Shown here in pieces: positions 18,268 through 27,208 of a stretch of 64,000 nt of DNA. The DNA is from Fimbriiglobus ruber (GTDB lineage Bacteria; Planctomycetota; Planctomycetia; Gemmatales; Gemmataceae), in the NCBI RefSeq assembly GCF_002197845.1, contig NZ_NIDE01000017.1, forward strand, positions 604,712-668,711, written 5' to 3'. A program made the position numbers and the translations under genes. The stretch's first letter is position 1, and each line of letters begins with the position of its first letter. The notes beneath the pieces are model-generated. The model was not told where the DNA came from, did not search any database, and worked only from the letters and a program-made list of their open reading frames with translations.

Positions 18268-18966
18268 ATGATCGCGCTTCCGTCCACGACCCACCGCGTC
18301 GCCCCGCTGCAAAGCGTGCCGCCGGGCAACCTGCTAATTCACGAAATTTACCTCAGCGTTCAGGGCGAATCGACGTTCGCCGGGCTGCCGTGCGTGTTCG
18401 TGCGCACGACCGTCTGTGACCTCCGCTGCGTCTGGTGCGACACGCCGCACGCGTTCACCCGTGGCGAGCAAATGACGCGGGCGGACGTCCTCGCCCGGGC
18501 TCTCGCGTTCGACTGCCCGCTCGTCGAACTCACCGGCGGCGAGCCGCTGCTCCAACCGGCCGTGCTGCCGCTCATGACCGACCTTTGCGACGCGGGCAAA
18601 ACCGTCCTATTAGAAACCAGTGGCGCGCACCCCGTCGGCCCGGTCGACCCGCGGGTTCACATCATCATGGATTTGAAGTGCCCGGACAGCGGCGAATGTG
18701 ACCGTAATCTCTGGGCGAACCTGGACGTGCTGAAGCCGACGGACCAGATCAAGTTCGTCATCGCGTCCCGGCGGGATTGGGACTGGGCCGCCGACACGAT
18801 CCGGGCACACAACCTCGATAAGCGATTCCATGTGTTGGTCGGCACGGTGTTCGGGGACGCGACACCCCGCGATCTGGTGGAGTGGCTACTCGCGTCCGGC
18901 CTGAACATCCGGATGCAACTGCAAATGCACAAATACATTTGGGATCCGGCCGCGCGGGGCGTTTGA
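18268..18966 (+). CDS. queE: 7-carboxy-7-deazaguanine synthase (radical SAM)
   Basis: Radical SAM enzyme that contracts 6-carboxytetrahydropterin to 7-carboxy-7-deazaguanine in queuosine/preQ0 synthesis. The 232 residues show IHEIYLSVQGESTFAGLP, the CxxxCxxC cluster (Cys50, Cys54, Cys57 in CDLRCVWC) and the GGEP motif (ELTGGEPLLQ). The C-terminal LQMHKYIWDP is typical. The ATG at 18268 places the conserved motif at a normal distance. No other queuosine gene is in the window. Confidence 0.95.
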   Translation: MIALPSTTHRVAPLQSVPPGNLLIHEIYLSVQGESTFAGLPCVFVRTTVCDLRCVWCDTPHAFTRGEQMTRADVLARALAFDCPLVELTGGEPLLQPAVLPLMTDLCDAGKTVLLETSGAHPVGPVDPRVHIIMDLKCPDSGECDRNLWANLDVLKPTDQIKFVIASRRDWDWAADTIRAHNLDKRFHVLVGTVFGDATPRDLVEWLLASGLNIRMQLQMHKYIWDPAARGV

Positions 18967-19032
18967 CGGGCCGCGGGGTTAGGTACAATGACATTCTCTT
19001 CGTTGGCAACGGTTTCAGTCGGAGGTTCCGCG

Positions 19033-21105
19033 ATGCCCGTTCGAGTCACCTGTCCCGCGTGCGGGGTCGCCCGGGCTGACGTGCCGGACAGCGCCCGGGG
19101 AACGTCGGTCGCCTGCAAAGCCTGTAGCACCCGCATCCCGGTCCCCGTCGCGACGGCGCAGCGATTGGCCGCGCCAGTGACTGCACCCGCCGAACCGACT
19201 GAGCAATCGTCTCCGTGGGAAACCGAGGCACCCTCCGCAGTTGTTAAGTCACCTCGCAAGGCTCCGCCCAAGAACAAGAAGAAAAAGTCGAAGCTTGCGC
19301 TCATTCTCGGTGCGGTCGCCGGGGTTCTGTTCCTGGGGTGTACCGGCGTCTCGGCCGCGGTTTACTTTGCCGTAATCCAGCCGGCCCTCAGGGCCGCTCG
19401 TGATATTCAGTCGCAACCGCAAAAAGACGCGGTCGTCAACGACGACCCGACGACCGTTGACGGTGCGGTGGCCGCGCTGGCGTCTCCGGACGGAGACTTG
19501 CGGGTGAAGGGGCTCGCGGTTCTCGCGGCCGCCCCGCGGGAGGCCGGGAAGCTAGTCAAAGTGTCAAGCGCGTTGCACGCCTACGCGGACAAGAACTCGG
19601 AGTTCAAAAGCACGTCCGCCGACGCATTTCTGAAAGCCGTCGAGCGGTGGGGCACGGCGACGAACACCCCGGATTTGGAAGCTTTGATCCCCGCGCCGCC
19701 CGACCCCGCGCCGGTGTGGGAGCGGGCCGCCCGCCAGTTGTTTAACATCGAACCGCCCCGGGCCGCCGAGCGCGTGGTCGCCCGGGCACTGGCACCCAAG
19801 GCGGACGAGAGTGCGGCGGGGTTGGTGAAAGAGTTCCGCGTGTACTCTCAACCAGCCATCGTCCACCGGGTGAATGATCCGGACAGCGGGGTGCGCGGCC
19901 GAGCCGAGCGCTTGTTAAAAGAGGTCTTCAAACTCCCCGCCGCGCAATACGAAAACGAACTGCTCCGCCAATCGCTCTCCGACCTCGCAGTCGATTCCGT
20001 TCCAACGGTGACCAGCGCGGCGGACCACCTTGCAGAGGTCGGCCGCGCCCGGGCACAAGATCTGAGCGGTTCTCCGACCGTTTTTCCGGAACTGATCGCC
20101 ACCGCGAAGCGGTTGGGCAAGCCCGTTCCCGCGCCGGTCATCGTGGCCGCAACCGTCTGGTGCCAAAAAACCGACGCGCTAACGCTGGCCGGGTTGCTGA
20201 AACTCGCGGGACCGGACGGCGTGTCGGCCGTCACGGACAAACTGGCTAAACTCAAGAATCCGACCACTTACCCGGTACTGATTGCCGCGCTCGCCGACTC
20301 GGAAGGCGGGTTTGAGTACCTGGCGCTCAAGTCGATTGGTGCGGATGCCGCCAAGGCACTCGAAAAGGGCAAGACCGACCCGAACGAGAAGGTCCGCCGG
20401 CAGTGCCAGAACCTGCTCGCCTTCATCCTGGCGAACGGCGGCACGATGACCCCGCCGTCGACCGCCGTGACGACCACCACCGTGCCGGTCGGACCGCTGG
20501 CCGCAGCGCTCGCGAAGTTGGCCGCGGCCAAAACCGAGGTAGACATCGCAGCCGCCCTGGATGCGATCGCGAAAATCGACCCGACATCGGCCTCCGACGC
20601 CGAACGGGCGTCGACCGTGAAAACGCTCGTACCGCAGGTGAACAAAACGAGTGGCGACGCCCAGACGTCCGCCGCCAACGCGATCACCGTCTGGGCCGAC
20701 AAGAAGAACGCGGACCAACTGGCCAGCGCGATCGCGCAACAGCCGATCTGCGACTGGAATAACGCGCTCAAGAACCTCGGCCAGTGGAAACTCCCCGCGA
20801 CGGTCGCATCGATCATCGCGGCGACCGTCGTGCCGTCCAATTCGGACGCGGCCGTCGCAGCGATCAAGGCCTTTGGACCGATCGCGGAGCCGGAGGTGTT
20901 AAAGCAATTTACATTCGCCCGGGGGACGAACAGCACCAAACTGGTCGCGATGTGTCACATGCTCGAAGCGATCGGTACGGCCAAGTCGCTACCGCAACTG
21001 GAAGCGCTTTATAAGCTCGAGACCACCAGGAAAAAGATGATTCTCGATGTGAAGACCGCCTGCGAAAAGGCGCTCAAAGCGGTCAAAACGCGGGCGAAAA
21101 AGTAA
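19033..21105 (+). CDS. Zinc-ribbon, single-pass membrane protein with helical (HEAT-like) repeats
   Basis: A 690-residue protein; the ATG at 19033 follows GGAGG by 7 bases. Residues about 5-35 form a zinc ribbon (CPACG and CKAC). A Lys-rich stretch (KNKKKKSK) precedes one transmembrane helix (residues about 89-117). The rest is Ala/Leu-rich helical repeats, with HEAT-like units such as LASPDGDLRVKGLAVLAAA and NDPDSGVRGRAERLLKEV, interrupted by a Thr/Pro linker. The zinc ribbon lies in the cytoplasm and the repeats outside, by the positive-inside rule. The architecture suggests a scaffold; function unknown. It converges with a Ser/Thr kinase gene. Confidence 0.75.
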   Translation: MPVRVTCPACGVARADVPDSARGTSVACKACSTRIPVPVATAQRLAAPVTAPAEPTEQSSPWETEAPSAVVKSPRKAPPKNKKKKSKLALILGAVAGVLFLGCTGVSAAVYFAVIQPALRAARDIQSQPQKDAVVNDDPTTVDGAVAALASPDGDLRVKGLAVLAAAPREAGKLVKVSSALHAYADKNSEFKSTSADAFLKAVERWGTATNTPDLEALIPAPPDPAPVWERAARQLFNIEPPRAAERVVARALAPKADESAAGLVKEFRVYSQPAIVHRVNDPDSGVRGRAERLLKEVFKLPAAQYENELLRQSLSDLAVDSVPTVTSAADHLAEVGRARAQDLSGSPTVFPELIATAKRLGKPVPAPVIVAATVWCQKTDALTLAGLLKLAGPDGVSAVTDKLAKLKNPTTYPVLIAALADSEGGFEYLALKSIGADAAKALEKGKTDPNEKVRRQCQNLLAFILANGGTMTPPSTAVTTTTVPVGPLAAALAKLAAAKTEVDIAAALDAIAKIDPTSASDAERASTVKTLVPQVNKTSGDAQTSAANAITVWADKKNADQLASAIAQQPICDWNNALKNLGQWKLPATVASIIAATVVPSNSDAAVAAIKAFGPIAEPEVLKQFTFARGTNSTKLVAMCHMLEAIGTAKSLPQLEALYKLETTRKKMILDVKTACEKALKAVKTRAKK

Positions 21106-21126
21106 CGGCGGACCAGTCAGTTTGGC

Positions 21127-21195
21127 TGTGGCGGCACGTTTCCAACGTGCCGATACCCCACTGACCCCCAGGCACGTTGGAAACGTGCCACCACA
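21127..21195. repeat. Double palindrome GGCACGTT...AACGTGCC (REPIN-like; possible bidirectional terminator)
   Basis: Two palindromes, 21133-21151 (GGCACGTT-TCC-AACGTGCC) and 21171-21189 (GGCACGTT-GGA-AACGTGCC), are also inverted copies of each other; the outer flanks TGTGG and CCACA extend the pairing with one mismatch. The element sits exactly between two convergent stops (21105 and 21204), so it could terminate transcription both ways. Paired palindromes of this kind are typical of REP/REPIN elements. Confidence 0.8.
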
Positions 21196-21203
21196 ACGAT
21201 CGA

Positions 21204-22202
21204 TCACGTCCCCATCACGGTGTCGAACGATTGCCGCAACTCGTCGTAATTCTGCGGCCGCTCTTCTGGACTCTTCGCCAGCATCCACATGCACAAATCG
21301 GAAACGAGCGACGGCAAATTGGGCATCCGCTCGATCGGCGGCACGGGTGGGGTGTTCAGGTGTTGGAATATCATCTGGACGCGGTTTCGACCTTCGAACG
21401 GCACTCGGCCCGTCAACGCCTCGTAGAAGGTCACGCCGAGAGAATAAATGTCCGCGCGGAGGTCAACGACTGACGCGTCTTTCGCTTGTTCGGGGGCAAG
21501 GTAAGAGGCGGTCCCGGCTAGTTCCGGCCCGGTACGCCCCTCCGCGGCCTGAAGAACGGGAGCCTTGGCGAGCCCGAAGTCGATCAACTTCGCCACACCG
21601 TTCGGCCCGACGAGGACGTTGTCCGGCTTGATGTCCCGGTGAACGATGCCGCTCCGCCAGACTGCGCCCAAGCCTTCAACGACCTGCGAAGTCAGGTACA
21701 CCGCCCATTCGGTCGGCAGAGCCCCGCCCGTCCGGATGAGTTCGCCCATCGGCCGGCCTTCGACGAATTCGGTGACGATGTACGGCCACCGTGGGTCGTA
21801 GCCGAAGTCGATGAAGCGGACGACCCGCGGGTGCTTGACCCGCGAGAGGGCGGCCGCCTCGGTCCGCATCTGCTTCATCGCCGCCGGCTTGTCGAACACG
21901 TTCTCCCAGTTCACAATCTTGACCGCGACCGGGCACTGGTTGAACTCGTCCCAACCGCGGAAAACGTAGCAGGACACTCCCATGCCGAGTTTGTCTTGGA
22001 GGACGTACTGTCCGATCCGGTCGCCGATTTCCGGCGCGACTGCGTTGACCGGGACCATGTCCGGGCAGTCCTCCGTCTCATCGGGCGGACGGCGGCCGGA
22101 CGGAAATCTCAGGGCCTCGGTGTCCCCGACCCTGCTCCGGATCGTGTCTCCGACGCCGTTGCCGGTGTTCGAAGATTGGCCGCGTTCGGGAAGGATGTTC
22201 AT
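21204..22202 (-). CDS. Soluble Hanks-type serine/threonine protein kinase
   Basis: A 332-residue kinase. The catalytic domain spans about residues 60-330: Gly loop LGMGVSCYVF, Lys95 in VAVKIV, HRDIKPDN at 188-195, DFGLA at 208-212, APEQ at 236-239 and DIYSLGVTFYEALTGRVPF. The 60-residue N-terminus is low-complexity and polar. There is no transmembrane helix or C-terminal sensor domain, unlike most planctomycete receptor-type kinases, so it should act in the cytoplasm. It converges with the zinc-ribbon/helical-repeat membrane gene, a possible partner by position only. Confidence 0.93.
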   Translation of the reverse strand: MNILPERGQSSNTGNGVGDTIRSRVGDTEALRFPSGRRPPDETEDCPDMVPVNAVAPEIGDRIGQYVLQDKLGMGVSCYVFRGWDEFNQCPVAVKIVNWENVFDKPAAMKQMRTEAAALSRVKHPRVVRFIDFGYDPRWPYIVTEFVEGRPMGELIRTGGALPTEWAVYLTSQVVEGLGAVWRSGIVHRDIKPDNVLVGPNGVAKLIDFGLAKAPVLQAAEGRTGPELAGTASYLAPEQAKDASVVDLRADIYSLGVTFYEALTGRVPFEGRNRVQMIFQHLNTPPVPPIERMPNLPSLVSDLCMWMLAKSPEERPQNYDELRQSFDTVMGT

Positions 22203-22500
22203 ACTCGAGGGCCGGGTGCGCGGGCGAGTGGTGTTCGGGGTTAGCGGCCCATTCTTCGTTTGCTAACCCGAAAACACACTCAGGCGGGCAGGGAACCAAG
22301 ACCGACGCCGAAGTCGTACCGACACTGACAGTGCGGCGACTCCTTCGGTCAGCCGGAGCCTCACCGGGTTTCATGCCCGGCGCGACACCAGTTCCGATTC
22401 TTGGTCGCCGTGCTAGCGATCGCATCTTTCAGGTCGGTTGCGACATCCGTCCTATTCGTCACAACCGAAACCGTCGCGGCTGATGCGACTAAGCGAAACT

Positions 22501-24024
22501 CTAGCACACGGTATATATTGCCGAGAGTTTTTCCCGAAGGTAACGGGTAAACGGGTTAGGCGAGAGAGGAGAGTGCGTCGCGCGCCGGCACAATTCCCCC
22601 GCACGGAATCGCCGGCCCTGCTGGTGGACGTTGCGGCGGAGCCAGTCCTTCAAAGGCGAGAAATCCCCGGCCCGGAAGGACTCCTCCAGAGCCGTTTCGC
22701 CGAGTTCGCGCCGCGCCGCGTCCATGAACTGGGCGGCGTAGAGGTTGCCCAGCGTGTAGGTTGGGAAATATCCGATCCCGCCAAAACTCCAGTGGATGTC
22801 CTGTAGGCAGCCCTCCGCGTCCGTCCGCGGCGTCATGCCCAGCAGTTTCGTAAACCGCTCGTTCCAGGCACCCGGTAGGTCCGCGGGTACGAGGTTCCCT
22901 GCCACGAGGTCCAGTTCCAGCTCAAACCGAAGAATGATGTGCAGGTTGTAGGTCGCCTCGTCGGATTCGACGCGAATGTACGACGGCTTCACCTCGTTGA
23001 TGGCAAAGTAAAACTCGTCCGGCGTCACTCCGTCGAACGTACCCGGAAATGCCTGATTGAGACGGGGAAAGAAATGCTGCCAGAACGGCCGCCCCCGCCC
23101 GACCTGATTTTCCCAAAGGCGTGACTGCGATTCGTGGATGCCGAGCGAGCAATACGCCCCGACAGGAGTACCGAAGTGGTCGGCCGGGAGCCCCTGCTCG
23201 TACATCCCGTGCCCGGTCTCGTGGAGGACGCCGAAGAACGCCTCGTTGAAAAATCGAGGGTTGTATCGCGTGGTGAGGCGGCAGTCGCCCGGGCCGAAGG
23301 CGGAACAGAACGGGTGGGCGGTGGTGTCGAGTCGGCCCGCGCCGAAGTCGAAGCCGATGGCCGCCGCCGCGGACTCGGCGAACCACCGCTGCCGGTCGAC
23401 CGAGAGTTCGCGGTCGAGTACCCCCGCCCGCGGCTTCTTGCCCGAATCGGCGGCCGCGCGGATGAGCGGCACGAGGTCCCGCGACAGGTCCGTGAACACC
23501 TGACGAATTTCTTCCGCCGTCGCGCCCGGCTCGTACTCGTCGAGCAAGGCGTCGTAGGGGTGGCCCTTGTAGCCGACGGCCTGGGCTTCTTCGCGCTTGA
23601 ACGCGAGAACCTGCTCCAGGTGCGGGCGGAACTCCGGGAAGTTGTTCTTGGCGCGGGCCGAAACCCACGCCTGCTGGGCGAGCGTCGTGACCCGCGCCAG
23701 TTCCTCGACCAGCCGCTTCGGGATCTTGGTGGCGCGGTCGTAGGCGTGGCGGAGTTCGCGGGCGTTCGCCGCCGGGACCGATTCCGGATCGGCGACGAGC
23801 GGCGAGGTTTCGACCACGGCGAGCAGTTCGCCGATCCGCGGGTCGGTCGCCTTTTCGTGCCCGATGGCGGCCAGGAGGGCGAGTTGGTCGCCGCGGAGGG
23901 CGGCCCCGGCCTTCGGCATGTACGTCTGCTGGTCCCACCCGAGGACGGCCGAGCAGGATTGCACGAGGGCTACGTCTTTGGCGCGGGTGACGAGTTCGGC
24001 GTAAGCGTCATCGGCGGTCGGCAT
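22501..24024 (-). CDS. M32 family carboxypeptidase (Taq-type)
   Basis: Zinc metallocarboxypeptidase that removes C-terminal residues from peptides in the cytoplasm. The 507 residues match the family length. The zinc motif HETGH (268-272) lies in FFGVLHETGHGMYEQGLP; other M32 marks are VLGWDQQTYMP near the N-terminus, DRELSVDRQRWF, HPFCSAFGPGDCRLTTRY and GIHESQSRLWEN. I chose the ATG at 24024, preceded by CCAGGG; a GTG at 24045 is also in frame. No signal peptide. Confidence 0.95.
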   Translation of the reverse strand: MPTADDAYAELVTRAKDVALVQSCSAVLGWDQQTYMPKAGAALRGDQLALLAAIGHEKATDPRIGELLAVVETSPLVADPESVPAANARELRHAYDRATKIPKRLVEELARVTTLAQQAWVSARAKNNFPEFRPHLEQVLAFKREEAQAVGYKGHPYDALLDEYEPGATAEEIRQVFTDLSRDLVPLIRAAADSGKKPRAGVLDRELSVDRQRWFAESAAAAIGFDFGAGRLDTTAHPFCSAFGPGDCRLTTRYNPRFFNEAFFGVLHETGHGMYEQGLPADHFGTPVGAYCSLGIHESQSRLWENQVGRGRPFWQHFFPRLNQAFPGTFDGVTPDEFYFAINEVKPSYIRVESDEATYNLHIILRFELELDLVAGNLVPADLPGAWNERFTKLLGMTPRTDAEGCLQDIHWSFGGIGYFPTYTLGNLYAAQFMDAARRELGETALEESFRAGDFSPLKDWLRRNVHQQGRRFRAGELCRRATHSPLSPNPFTRYLREKLSAIYTVC

Positions 24025-24054
24025 GCGATACCCTGGAAGAGTCACGATATGGTT

Positions 24055-24077
24055 CGGCGGCCACGGACCGGCCGCCG
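24055..24077 (-). terminator. Hairpin downstream of the 375-residue FG-GAP gene
   Basis: Arms 24055-24062 (CGGCGGCC) and 24070-24077 (GGCCGCCG) form a perfect 8-bp GC stem with a 7-base loop, in the short gap between the stop of the FG-GAP gene and the M32 gene on the same strand. No T-run follows, so termination is only plausible. Confidence 0.4.
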
Positions 24078-24093
24078 GATCGAAGACACGTCG

Positions 24094-25221
24094 TTACCCG
24101 ACAAACACGCCGCCGTTGAACCCGGGGAACGCATTGAAGCTGAATATCGGACTCGGGTTGGTGGATATGGCCAGGGACGAACTCGTATACCCCGTGACGG
24201 TCGAACCATCGCCGGTTCCTGATCCGACGACGATTCCCGCCTGGCCGCCGATGCCCAGATTCTTCACGCTCACGCGAATCCCGCCCGTGTTGTTCGTGTT
24301 ACCGGCGAAGAAGTTAGCCAGCTGGGCGGACGGGATATCGTCCAGGCTGGTGTACGTCCCGCCGTCCGTAATCAGTGTTTGGCCGTTCTCGACGCGGACC
24401 CGCGGCGCGCCGCCCGGACCGGCTCCGAACACGATGTCCGAATTGCCGTCCCCGTTCAAGTCCCCGGCCGCCAGATAGACGCCGTTTCTCAACGTCGTCT
24501 CGAACGCGAAGAAGTCCGGGACGACTTCGGACGGCGCCGCAAGCCCCTGGGCCACGTCGTTCCCGTCGTAAATCGCCACCCGCGGTCCGCCGCCGAAGCC
24601 GGCCGCCACCACGACCATCGGCTCGTTGTTAATGTTCGCGACGGCCGCCCGGGCGCCACCCCGGAATGAAGGGTCGTTGATTCCGAAAAACCGATCGATT
24701 TGAGTGACCTGCCCGCGGGCGAGCGACGCCCCGTCGTAGACCGCGACGACCGGCCCGCCGGTCTGATCCGGGGTGACAACCAGATCCGGAATGCCGTCAC
24801 CGTTTACGTCCCCGGTCGTAACGTATAACCCGCCGGTGAACGTCGTTTCAAACGGCTGGAACGAGTCCAGAACAGCCCCAGTCGTTCCGTCCAGTACGAC
24901 AACCTGATTCGTGACCCCCGGCCCGGTCGCGGCGACGACGTCCGCGACGCCGGTGTTGCCGAAGTCCGCGGCCGCGGTCCGGATACCGCCGGTCACGTTT
25001 GAGCTGAAGGGGACGGTGAAAGTTGTTCGTAACGTCCCGAGGGTGGAGTTATAAACTTGCACGGTCGACCCGCCGCCGGCGTCCTCGCCGACGGCAAACT
25101 GCGAGGCGCCGATGAGTGTGGGGATTTGACTCGCCGCCGGCGTGAGCCGGTCTTCCAACCGCTCGATAAGATCCGATCCGATCACCCGCAATCGCGTCCT
25201 GTGCATGAACTGAGATGACAT
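24094..25221 (-). CDS. Secreted FG-GAP repeat protein with N-terminal LEDR motif
   Basis: A 375-residue protein starting at the ATG at 25221 (MSSQFMHRTRLRVIGSDLIE). The motif LIERLEDRLTPA near residues 18-29 matches the LEDR motif of the two giants in this window. After a short Ser/Pro stretch the whole protein is FG-GAP/VCBS-type repeats with calcium-type loops (DVNGDGIPDLVV, DLNGDGNSDIVF) and recurring TGGLYVTTGD/NGVYLAAGD elements, ending FPGFNGGVFVG. It is essentially the C-terminal module of the giants without their N-terminal domains. Probably an extracellular beta-propeller; ligand unknown. Confidence 0.85.
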   Translation of the reverse strand: MSSQFMHRTRLRVIGSDLIERLEDRLTPAASQIPTLIGASQFAVGEDAGGGSTVQVYNSTLGTLRTTFTVPFSSNVTGGIRTAAADFGNTGVADVVAATGPGVTNQVVVLDGTTGAVLDSFQPFETTFTGGLYVTTGDVNGDGIPDLVVTPDQTGGPVVAVYDGASLARGQVTQIDRFFGINDPSFRGGARAAVANINNEPMVVVAAGFGGGPRVAIYDGNDVAQGLAAPSEVVPDFFAFETTLRNGVYLAAGDLNGDGNSDIVFGAGPGGAPRVRVENGQTLITDGGTYTSLDDIPSAQLANFFAGNTNNTGGIRVSVKNLGIGGQAGIVVGSGTGDGSTVTGYTSSSLAISTNPSPIFSFNAFPGFNGGVFVG

Positions 25222-25568
25222 GTCGTTCTCGCGTCGGGTAGGAGATTTCCGTGCGTTCGTAAACGTAGACAGAATAGCAACTACGGCGCCCCGGTGGCGC
25301 ATTAAATCGACTTGCCGGCCGGGTGTCGCGCCGGATAGTCGTCACGTTTGGTGTGGGCGAAGGCGGCTGTGAGGTCGTCACTGGGTAACGTCCACACCTG
25401 TACGCACGGCGGGCACCGTACTCGTTTACCCGCATTGTGTAAAGATACGCCCCTGAAGTGGGAGCGTGCGGGAACGCGCGAGTCAGATCAGAGGCGTGCG
25501 GGGACGCGCGAGTTAGATCAGAATCAGCGGGCTTACACCCGCCGCTCGCCTGACGAATTTGAGCCGCT
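25222..25568. other. Intergenic region with a two-copy 30-bp tandem repeat
   Basis: No gene is supported here. It contains two imperfect 30-base direct repeats (25464-25493 and 25494-25523; core GCGTGCGGG-ACGCGCGAGT-AGATCAGA) followed by a small stem GCGGG...CCCGC at 25527-25542. The part next to 25221 should hold the promoter of the FG-GAP gene. Confidence 0.6.
25464..25523. repeat. Two tandem 30-bp repeats
   Basis: Copies 25464-25493 and 25494-25523 are directly adjacent and differ at three positions. Each contains CGTGCGGG followed by ACGCGCGAG. They lie downstream of the small antitoxin-like gene on the minus strand. They are too few for a CRISPR and have no spacer. Confidence 0.7.
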
Positions 25569-25742
25569 TCAATCCGGTTTCACTGGCGGAAGGTTAAACT
25601 CTTTCGCAATCTCCGCCATAGCCTCTTCAAGTGGCCGGCCGCGACCGGCCTTCATATCCTCGATCGACTCGCGTAGGACTGCGAGTTCCTTCTCCCGGTC
25701 ATAAGGAACGAGGGGATGCGGATATTCAAACGTCGTCTGCAT
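25569..25742 (-). CDS. Small antitoxin-like protein (57 residues)
   Basis: Start at the ATG at 25742 (GGGAG 6 bases upstream). The product MQTTFEYPHPLVPYDREKEL continues with a charged helix, SIEDMKAGRGRPLEEAMAEI. The 'xxDxxAGRxxPLEEA' pattern is like that of small Phd/RelB-type antitoxins and orphan stability proteins. It follows lpd by 28 bases on the same strand. No toxin-sized partner is adjacent, so if it is an antitoxin it is an orphan; the assignment rests on pattern resemblance only. Confidence 0.5.
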   Translation of the reverse strand: MQTTFEYPHPLVPYDREKELAVLRESIEDMKAGRGRPLEEAMAEIAKEFNLPPVKPD

Positions 25743-25770
25743 ACCCGCTCCCTGCGCCAGATTACACGGC

Positions 25771-27192
25771 TCAGAAGTTGATCGGCGTTCCCGCATAGGC
25801 CATCCGGGCGGCCTCGCCGACGGCTTCGCTGAGCGTCGGGTGGGAGTGCGCGCAGCGGGCGATGTCCTCGGCGCTGCCGTGGTACTCCATCACCGCCACG
25901 CACTCGGCGATCAACTCGGACGCCCGCGGGCCGAGGATGTGAACGCCCAGGAGCCGGTCCGTCTTGGCGTCGGTGAGTACCTTCACAAAGCCGTCGGTCT
26001 CGTCCATCGCCCGGGCGCGGCCGCTGGCGATGAACGGGAACTTGCCAACCTTGTACTGCCGACCGCTCTCCTTGATCTGTTCTTCCATTAAGCCGACGCT
26101 GGCCACTTCGGGCCAGATGTAGATCACGCTTGGGATCTTGTCGTAGCTGACGTGCGGCTTCATCCCGACCAGTTGCTCGGCGAAGACGACACCCTCTTCG
26201 CTCGCCTTGTGCGCGAGCATCGGGCCGTCGATGAGGTCGCCGATGGCCGAGATTCCGGGCACGTTCGTGTGGAAGTGGTCGTCCGTCTTGATTTTGCCGG
26301 TCTTCTTGTCGTAAACGACGCCGGCTTCGTCCAGGCCCAGGCCGGCCGTGAACGGCCGGCGGCCGACGGCGACGAGCACCTTGTCTCCCTCAAACGTCAG
26401 CTCCTTCCCGTCCTTGCCCTGGGCGGTGACGGTCACGGTCTTGCCGTCCTTGCCGTACTTGGCCCCGGTGACTTTCGTTTCCAGGTGGAACTCGAAGCCC
26501 TGCTTGGTCAGTAGCTTTTGCACGTTGGCCGCGATTTCGCCGTCGCAGATGGGCAGGATGCGGGGCAGGAACTCCACCACCGTGACCTTCGCCCCGAGCC
26601 GCTTCCAGACAGACCCCATCTCCAACCCGATGTACCCGCCGCCGACGACGATCAGGTGCTTCGGGACTTCGCTGAAATTCAACGCCTCGGTCGAGCTGAC
26701 GATGCCCTTGCCGTCGAACTTGAGGAACGGCAGTTCCACGCTCTCGCTGCCGGTGGCGAGCAAGATCTGGTCGGTTTCGAGCAGCGTGGTGTCGCCGTTC
26801 TCGGCCACGACCTCGACCTGCCCTTTCCCTTTCAGCCACCCGGCCCCGTAATACGGCGTGACCTTGTATTTCTTGAACAGCCCGGCGACGCCGCCGACCA
26901 GCGCCTTGACCACGTCGTCCTTACGCTTGAGCATCGTGCCCAGGTCGAGGCCGACGCCCGTGACCTTGATCCCGTGCCGCGCCAGCTTGTGCGAGGTGAC
27001 GTCGTACATTTCGCTGGAATCGAGCAGCGCCTTGCTCGGGATGCAGCCGACATTCAGACACGTACCACCCAGCGCTTTCCCGGCCCGCTTCTCGATACAG
27101 GCGACCTTCTTACCGAGTTGGGCCGCGCGAATCGCGGCCGTGTACCCGCCCGGCCCGGCGCCGATGACAACGAGATCGAAACGATCGGCCAT
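25771..27192 (-). CDS. lpd: Dihydrolipoyl dehydrogenase (E3)
   Basis: FAD/NAD flavoprotein that reoxidises the lipoyl arm of the 2-oxoglutarate (and possibly pyruvate or glycine) complex. 473 residues. Dinucleotide motif VVIGAGPGGYTAAIRAA; redox disulphide GGTCLNVGCIPS (Cys45, Cys50); second nucleotide motif VVGGGYIGLEMGSVW; C-terminal HSHPTLSEAVGEAA holds the active-site His. I chose the ATG at 27192 with GGAG 7 bases upstream. It is third in the sucA-sucB-lpd order; a family B inverted repeat fills the gap to sucB. Confidence 0.97.
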   Translation of the reverse strand: MADRFDLVVIGAGPGGYTAAIRAAQLGKKVACIEKRAGKALGGTCLNVGCIPSKALLDSSEMYDVTSHKLARHGIKVTGVGLDLGTMLKRKDDVVKALVGGVAGLFKKYKVTPYYGAGWLKGKGQVEVVAENGDTTLLETDQILLATGSESVELPFLKFDGKGIVSSTEALNFSEVPKHLIVVGGGYIGLEMGSVWKRLGAKVTVVEFLPRILPICDGEIAANVQKLLTKQGFEFHLETKVTGAKYGKDGKTVTVTAQGKDGKELTFEGDKVLVAVGRRPFTAGLGLDEAGVVYDKKTGKIKTDDHFHTNVPGISAIGDLIDGPMLAHKASEEGVVFAEQLVGMKPHVSYDKIPSVIYIWPEVASVGLMEEQIKESGRQYKVGKFPFIASGRARAMDETDGFVKVLTDAKTDRLLGVHILGPRASELIAECVAVMEYHGSAEDIARCAHSHPTLSEAVGEAARMAYAGTPINF

Positions 27193-27208
27193 GACAACTC
27201 CAAAGAGA

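Noticed and set aside
25464-25523. Tandem direct repeats considered as a CRISPR
   Set aside because: Only two copies, directly adjacent without spacers, and no cas genes.
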